From: Hamiltosporidium magnivora
Lineage: Eukaryota; Microsporidia; Dubosqiidae
Assembly: GCA_004325065.1 (NCBI GenBank)
Contig: PITI01000525.1
Location: 1-11,251, forward strand
Length of the DNA: 11,251 bases
Reading direction: 5' to 3'
The notes under the pieces: generated by a model
Told to the model about the DNA's origin: nothing
The model's input: the letters and a program-made list of their open reading frames with translations, nothing else
The model's database searches: none
Translations under genes and position numbers: made by a program
Shown here: piece after piece, positions 7,973 to 11,251 of the stretch
How positions within the stretch are numbered: position 1 is the stretch's first letter
Layout of the letters: every line of letters begins with the position of its first letter

Positions 7973-8021
7973 AAGGTTTCAAAAACCTGAAATTTTGAAA
8001 CCTTGGGCTTTGTTTTTTTTT
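7973..8021 (+). repeat. Perfect 12-bp inverted repeat followed by a T tract
   Basis: AAGGTTTCAAAA (7973-7984) pairs without mismatch with TTTTGAAACCTT (7993-8004) across an 8-base loop. Eight bases later comes a run of nine T (8013-8021). A hairpin plus oligo-T is the shape of an RNA polymerase III transcript end, and a 12-bp inverted repeat can also be a relic of a transposon end. Neither is proven, and I could not find pol III box A or box B elements that would settle it. Confidence 0.45.
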
Positions 8022-8386
8022 ACTATGGTTATAATTAAACACATATAATGTCATTTATTGTGTAAAATTAAAGATTATATTATTTAATATTGATTATTAA
8101 AATCATTTTTCTTTTCTCGCAAAATCTAATTTGCTATTTATTCAATAGCTTTGCAATTTTTTTCTGATTAGATCTATTATAAGTTTCTGTTAGGAAGATA
8201 TAAGCATCTTATAACGCATTCTAAAACTTATCTTGTATTATTTAAAAATATTCTTTGTAGCACTAATTTAGATAATTCATTCGGACAAAGTCGAATCATC
8301 TTTAAATTTTATAAACAAAATATAATGTCTTAATAAATCAGAAAGAGTTTTTTTTGTTAATCTAGTTCAAATATTCTGTTAGATTT
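8022..8386. other. Intergenic spacer
   Basis: AT-rich, with stops in all frames and no repeat, RNA gene or motif that I can support. Confidence 0.4.
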
Positions 8387-8518
8387 TTATAAAATCTTTG
8401 ATTTGTGCTCTTTAAACAACCTATGCATATTTCTTTCTTCGATATATGTTGTTGACCTAGATATTCGTAAATACTCGTATTTTCTAGATATATGACAATG
8501 ATCGATAAAGAGCGCCAT
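8387..8518 (-). CDS. Small ORF of 43 codons, doubtful
   Basis: The minus strand is open for 57 codons (8560 to the TAA at 8387), with an ATG at 8518 giving 43 residues: MALFIDHCHISRKYEYLRIS, then a basic tail ending HKSKIL. Codon choice is varied (GCG, CTC, CGA, AGG) and less AT-driven than the spacer around it, which hints at past or present coding. It would be transcribed divergently from the LRR gene 140 bp away. There is no hydrophobic segment and no recognisable domain. It may be a fragment of a dead gene or chance. Confidence 0.2.
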   Translation of the reverse strand: MALFIDHCHISRKYEYLRISRSTTYIEERNMHRLFKEHKSKIL

Positions 8519-8657
8519 TGATTGGAAATTTATTTTTCTTGGTATTTCAGATTGTTCTTTTTATCATTATTTTATCTCTTCATAATCAAAAAATAAAAGG
8601 TTTTTATCGGTAATTAATTAATTTTTGTAATATATAACGAAAACTTCCGAAACCTGC

Positions 8658-11042
8658 ATGTCGTTGGATTCATGTATCAAGAACCCGGAAAAACATAATC
8701 TTAAAAAAAAATACCAAAGCTTATTTATTTTCTTAATATGTTTTACTTGTTTTGTACATTTAACTACTGTAAGTTTTTTTGTTTTTAATGAAGAAAATCG
8801 TGTCTTAGATCCTAATACTAGCGATTTGTCTTACGGAACAATTATACCTGAAAATGGGTTTATAGAATCGAAAAATGGTGAAGAAGAAAGGAAAAATATA
8901 AAATATAATACTTTACACTGCGAATCTGTGAATAACGAAATAAAATATTACATTCCTAATATCATAACAATACCTTACAGAAATAACATGTTACTCAATT
9001 CAAATATTTTAAAAACTTCATTTGAATCTAACCAGGAAAATATTGAGATATTGCTTAAAAATGTTTCGGTTTCGGCCTTACTTCTATTTCTAAAATTATT
9101 AGATAATCCAGATATTATTGTTAATCAAATAAAAATACAGGATTTTTTAGATATTTTAATGATTGTTTCCAGACTAAATATAAAAAAATCAAAAGAAAGA
9201 AATCATTTTTTAAAAGAATTGCTTAAAAATTTTATGTTCGCTATGCAAAATGAAAACCAAGATTTTGATTTTGATAGTTTTTATGAAGGTTATAATCAGA
9301 GAGAAATAGAAAGATCAATTCTTATGGATTTATTAATATATTGTTTTGATTATATAACATTTAATGATAAGAGCGCTCAAAGATCCAATTTTTTAACAGG
9401 AAACAAATATATTAGATTTAATAGTCTCGATATACTTTTTAATACATTCAATGTTGATGAAAAAGATGAAAATAGAATTTTTTTAAGATTTGATGATCAG
9501 AGCATTAAAAAATTATATAAAATGTTAAATGTAAAATATCTATTAGATACGTGTCGATTTTTGCTTAATATTACAAACTTAGATCTTCTTGATTTAATTT
9601 TTTCGGACTTAAAGACTGATGAAAATGCTATGAATATTTTTTCCAATATAATATTGCACACAAAAAAACTTTATATTCATTATGCCGGAAATCCAAAGAG
9701 ATTATTTTCTAAAAAACAAATTAACGTTTTTTCTAAGAATTTAAAAGTCTTAAAATTCGAATTCGATTATACAGCAGATGAACTAAAAGACATTTTAGAG
9801 TCATTTAATTGTTTTCAGAAACTTATAATTAATACAAGAAAATGCAGTTTTGATCAATTGCGTACGGTTATAAATTTTTCTTTAAAAAATAAAAGTATAA
9901 TTTGCAAATTATTTTCATTTAACTTTGAACTCCTAAATATTGATTTCGATTTTTTAAAGCTTATTCCTAATAATTGTACATTTTATGCTCGCAATTTTAA
10001 AAAGGAATCAGAAAACACAGAAGTCCCTATTCAATATTTGCCATATTTAAATAAATATCTTTATTCAAACAAAAAGGATTCAAAATTTCTTTTGGATTTT
10101 GTGAGATTTGAATGCTCGAGATACAAATGTATGTATCTTAATTTTGAAAATAATTCATCGCCTTTTGAGCTTGATAATACGGCTTTGATATTACTTTCCT
10201 GTTTAGATAGCATAAAAACTTTTTCACTAAAAAATATTGTAATCACAGATGAATTGCTTTTGTTTATTTTGAATTCAAATACATTTAAAACCTTTGGAGC
10301 CGAAAAATTTGTCTTTAAAGCTAATTTAAATTTTCTTTCAAACAATAATGCAATTAATCAAAACCTAATATCTTTTAATTTGATAGATTCATTCTCGGAT
10401 ATGGATTCGAGGTTTTTGATTTTTTTAGAAAGATTTAGACGTGTTGAACTTTTTAAGCTAATATGGATCGATATAAAGTATTCGGCTTCATATTTCAAAA
10501 AAATTCGCAAATATATTTTTGGTTCGATAACGAAACGAAAAAAAATAAGTCTGAAGTGTTTAAAAATCATAACTGCATTAGATGATGACAAAACAACAAA
10601 TTATTTGGATTTTATATCTAATACATATGATTTTTCTGGTATTTTGAGCATTTATTATCACGTTTATAGTATTACCAATATTGAATATAGTTTTCTAAGT
10701 AAAATGACTAGTCTCGAACTTATTTCTATCGGTATTTATAATAGCTCGAATTATATTGATTTTGAAAAAATTTTTACAGATTCTAATATATTTGGAAAGA
10801 TAGAATCTTTAGCAATTCTAAGTAACATGATTCGTAGAGAAGATATAGACTTTTTCAAAAAATTTAAATGCTTAAAAATTTTATATTTATCATGTGAAAT
10901 ATTGGAATATGCAACAATTTCTTATTTGAAAAAAAATAATCTTAGAAATGTTAACTTTCAAATTTATAAACCAGTTAGATCAAAGAGATCAGCTGAAATA
11001 AATAATTATCTCGATTCGGAATTCGAATCAAATTTTCCTTGA
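8658..11042 (+). CDS. BTB/POZ-like, leucine-rich-repeat protein with N-terminal signal or anchor
   Basis: A complete 794-residue ORF. After a basic stretch (LKKKYQ, 15-20) comes a hydrophobic segment at about 21-43 (SLFIFLICFTCFVHL onward), fitting a signal peptide or signal anchor, so the protein probably enters the secretory pathway. Residues about 104-195 follow a BTB/POZ-like pattern (NMLLNSNILKTSFE, ILLKNVSVSALLLFLKLL, FLDILMIVSRLNIKK), matching the same region of the left-edge LRR protein. The rest is rich in Leu, Ile, Phe and Asn with divergent LRR-like units (LKVLKFEFDYTADELKDILE at 363-382; CLKILYLSCEILEYATISYL at 738-757). The C terminus is charged, with no membrane or GPI-type tail. 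An in-frame TAA at about 8629 and no other ATG before 8658 fix the start. Inferred role: a secreted or membrane-anchored binding protein of a lineage-specific family, perhaps acting at the host interface. Function unknown. Confidence 0.9.
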   Translation: MSLDSCIKNPEKHNLKKKYQSLFIFLICFTCFVHLTTVSFFVFNEENRVLDPNTSDLSYGTIIPENGFIESKNGEEERKNIKYNTLHCESVNNEIKYYIPNIITIPYRNNMLLNSNILKTSFESNQENIEILLKNVSVSALLLFLKLLDNPDIIVNQIKIQDFLDILMIVSRLNIKKSKERNHFLKELLKNFMFAMQNENQDFDFDSFYEGYNQREIERSILMDLLIYCFDYITFNDKSAQRSNFLTGNKYIRFNSLDILFNTFNVDEKDENRIFLRFDDQSIKKLYKMLNVKYLLDTCRFLLNITNLDLLDLIFSDLKTDENAMNIFSNIILHTKKLYIHYAGNPKRLFSKKQINVFSKNLKVLKFEFDYTADELKDILESFNCFQKLIINTRKCSFDQLRTVINFSLKNKSIICKLFSFNFELLNIDFDFLKLIPNNCTFYARNFKKESENTEVPIQYLPYLNKYLYSNKKDSKFLLDFVRFECSRYKCMYLNFENNSSPFELDNTALILLSCLDSIKTFSLKNIVITDELLLFILNSNTFKTFGAEKFVFKANLNFLSNNNAINQNLISFNLIDSFSDMDSRFLIFLERFRRVELFKLIWIDIKYSASYFKKIRKYIFGSITKRKKISLKCLKIITALDDDKTTNYLDFISNTYDFSGILSIYYHVYSITNIEYSFLSKMTSLELISIGIYNSSNYIDFEKIFTDSNIFGKIESLAILSNMIRREDIDFFKKFKCLKILYLSCEILEYATISYLKKNNLRNVNFQIYKPVRSKRSAEINNYLDSEFESNFP

Positions 11043-11164
11043 AGGAGTTTCAGTTGTTACACAACCGAAAAAGTTTAATGTAATTTTGAGGCAGTTTTTA
11101 TTAATCTTGTTCATAGGCAACAATTTCAATGATATAAATATATATAAATTGAAAAATAGTAACA

Positions 11165-11170
11165 AATAAA
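11165..11170 (+). terminator. Possible polyadenylation signal of the right LRR gene
   Basis: AATAAA about 120 bases past the stop codon. The position is plausible for a 3' UTR, but the motif is weak evidence in AT-rich DNA. The rest of 11043-11251 shows no gene. Confidence 0.25.
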
Positions 11171-11251
11171 ATTCTTCAACAGAAAGCTTTTTTCTTATTT
11201 TTCCTTCAACACAGATAATTTTAAAATTAAAATTCAGGTTTTGTCAATACA

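Noticed and set aside
10061..10591. Minus-strand ORFs at 10061-10345 and 10358-10591
   Set aside because: Antisense to the intact LRR ORF and without recognisable motifs.
1..11251. CRISPR array, bacterial operon or ribosome-binding-site structure
   Set aside because: There are no spaced repeats, genes are far apart, and the Dicer is eukaryotic in domain order.

Overview
The window looks like a stretch of a large, gene-poor, very AT-rich microsporidian genome. Reasons: a eukaryotic Dicer without introns, intron-free long ORFs, a CCC-type element directly in front of the Dicer ATG (a known microsporidian start signal), and two large fast-evolving leucine-rich-repeat (LRR) proteins of the kind that are expanded and often secreted in microsporidia. 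Spacers of 1.7 and 1.9 kb fit the larger RNAi-competent microsporidian genomes rather than compact ones such as Encephalitozoon. I cannot name the genus from sequence alone.

Layout: (1) 1-1352, minus strand: the N-terminal 450 residues of an LRR protein that runs off the left edge; its frame is open throughout. (2) 1353-3057: intergenic, holding two short minus-strand stretches that look like decayed coding sequence (1594-1849 and 2594-2757) and an 88-bp tandem duplication (2784-2964). (3) 3058-6783, minus strand: a 1241-aa Dicer with a complete Dicer dimerisation domain, platform/PAZ region and two RNase III domains that keep every catalytic acidic residue. Its N-terminal helicase has lost the ATPase motifs but can still be traced. 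(4) 6784-8657: intergenic, with a likely dead gene on the plus strand (7051-7383, one frame with several stops), a perfect 12-bp hairpin followed by a T tract (7973-8021), and a doubtful 43-codon minus-strand ORF. (5) 8658-11042, plus strand: a complete 794-aa protein with an N-terminal hydrophobic segment, a BTB/POZ-like region and a divergent LRR region.

The two LRR genes share an architecture (hydrophobic N terminus, BTB-like block, LRRs) and look like distant paralogues transcribed outward on either side of Dicer. Dicer would process double-stranded RNA with an Argonaute encoded elsewhere. The LRR proteins look like members of a rapidly changing, possibly secreted family, and nothing in the sequence links them functionally to Dicer. 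The best candidates for new biology are the decayed-helicase Dicer and the BTB-like/LRR family.
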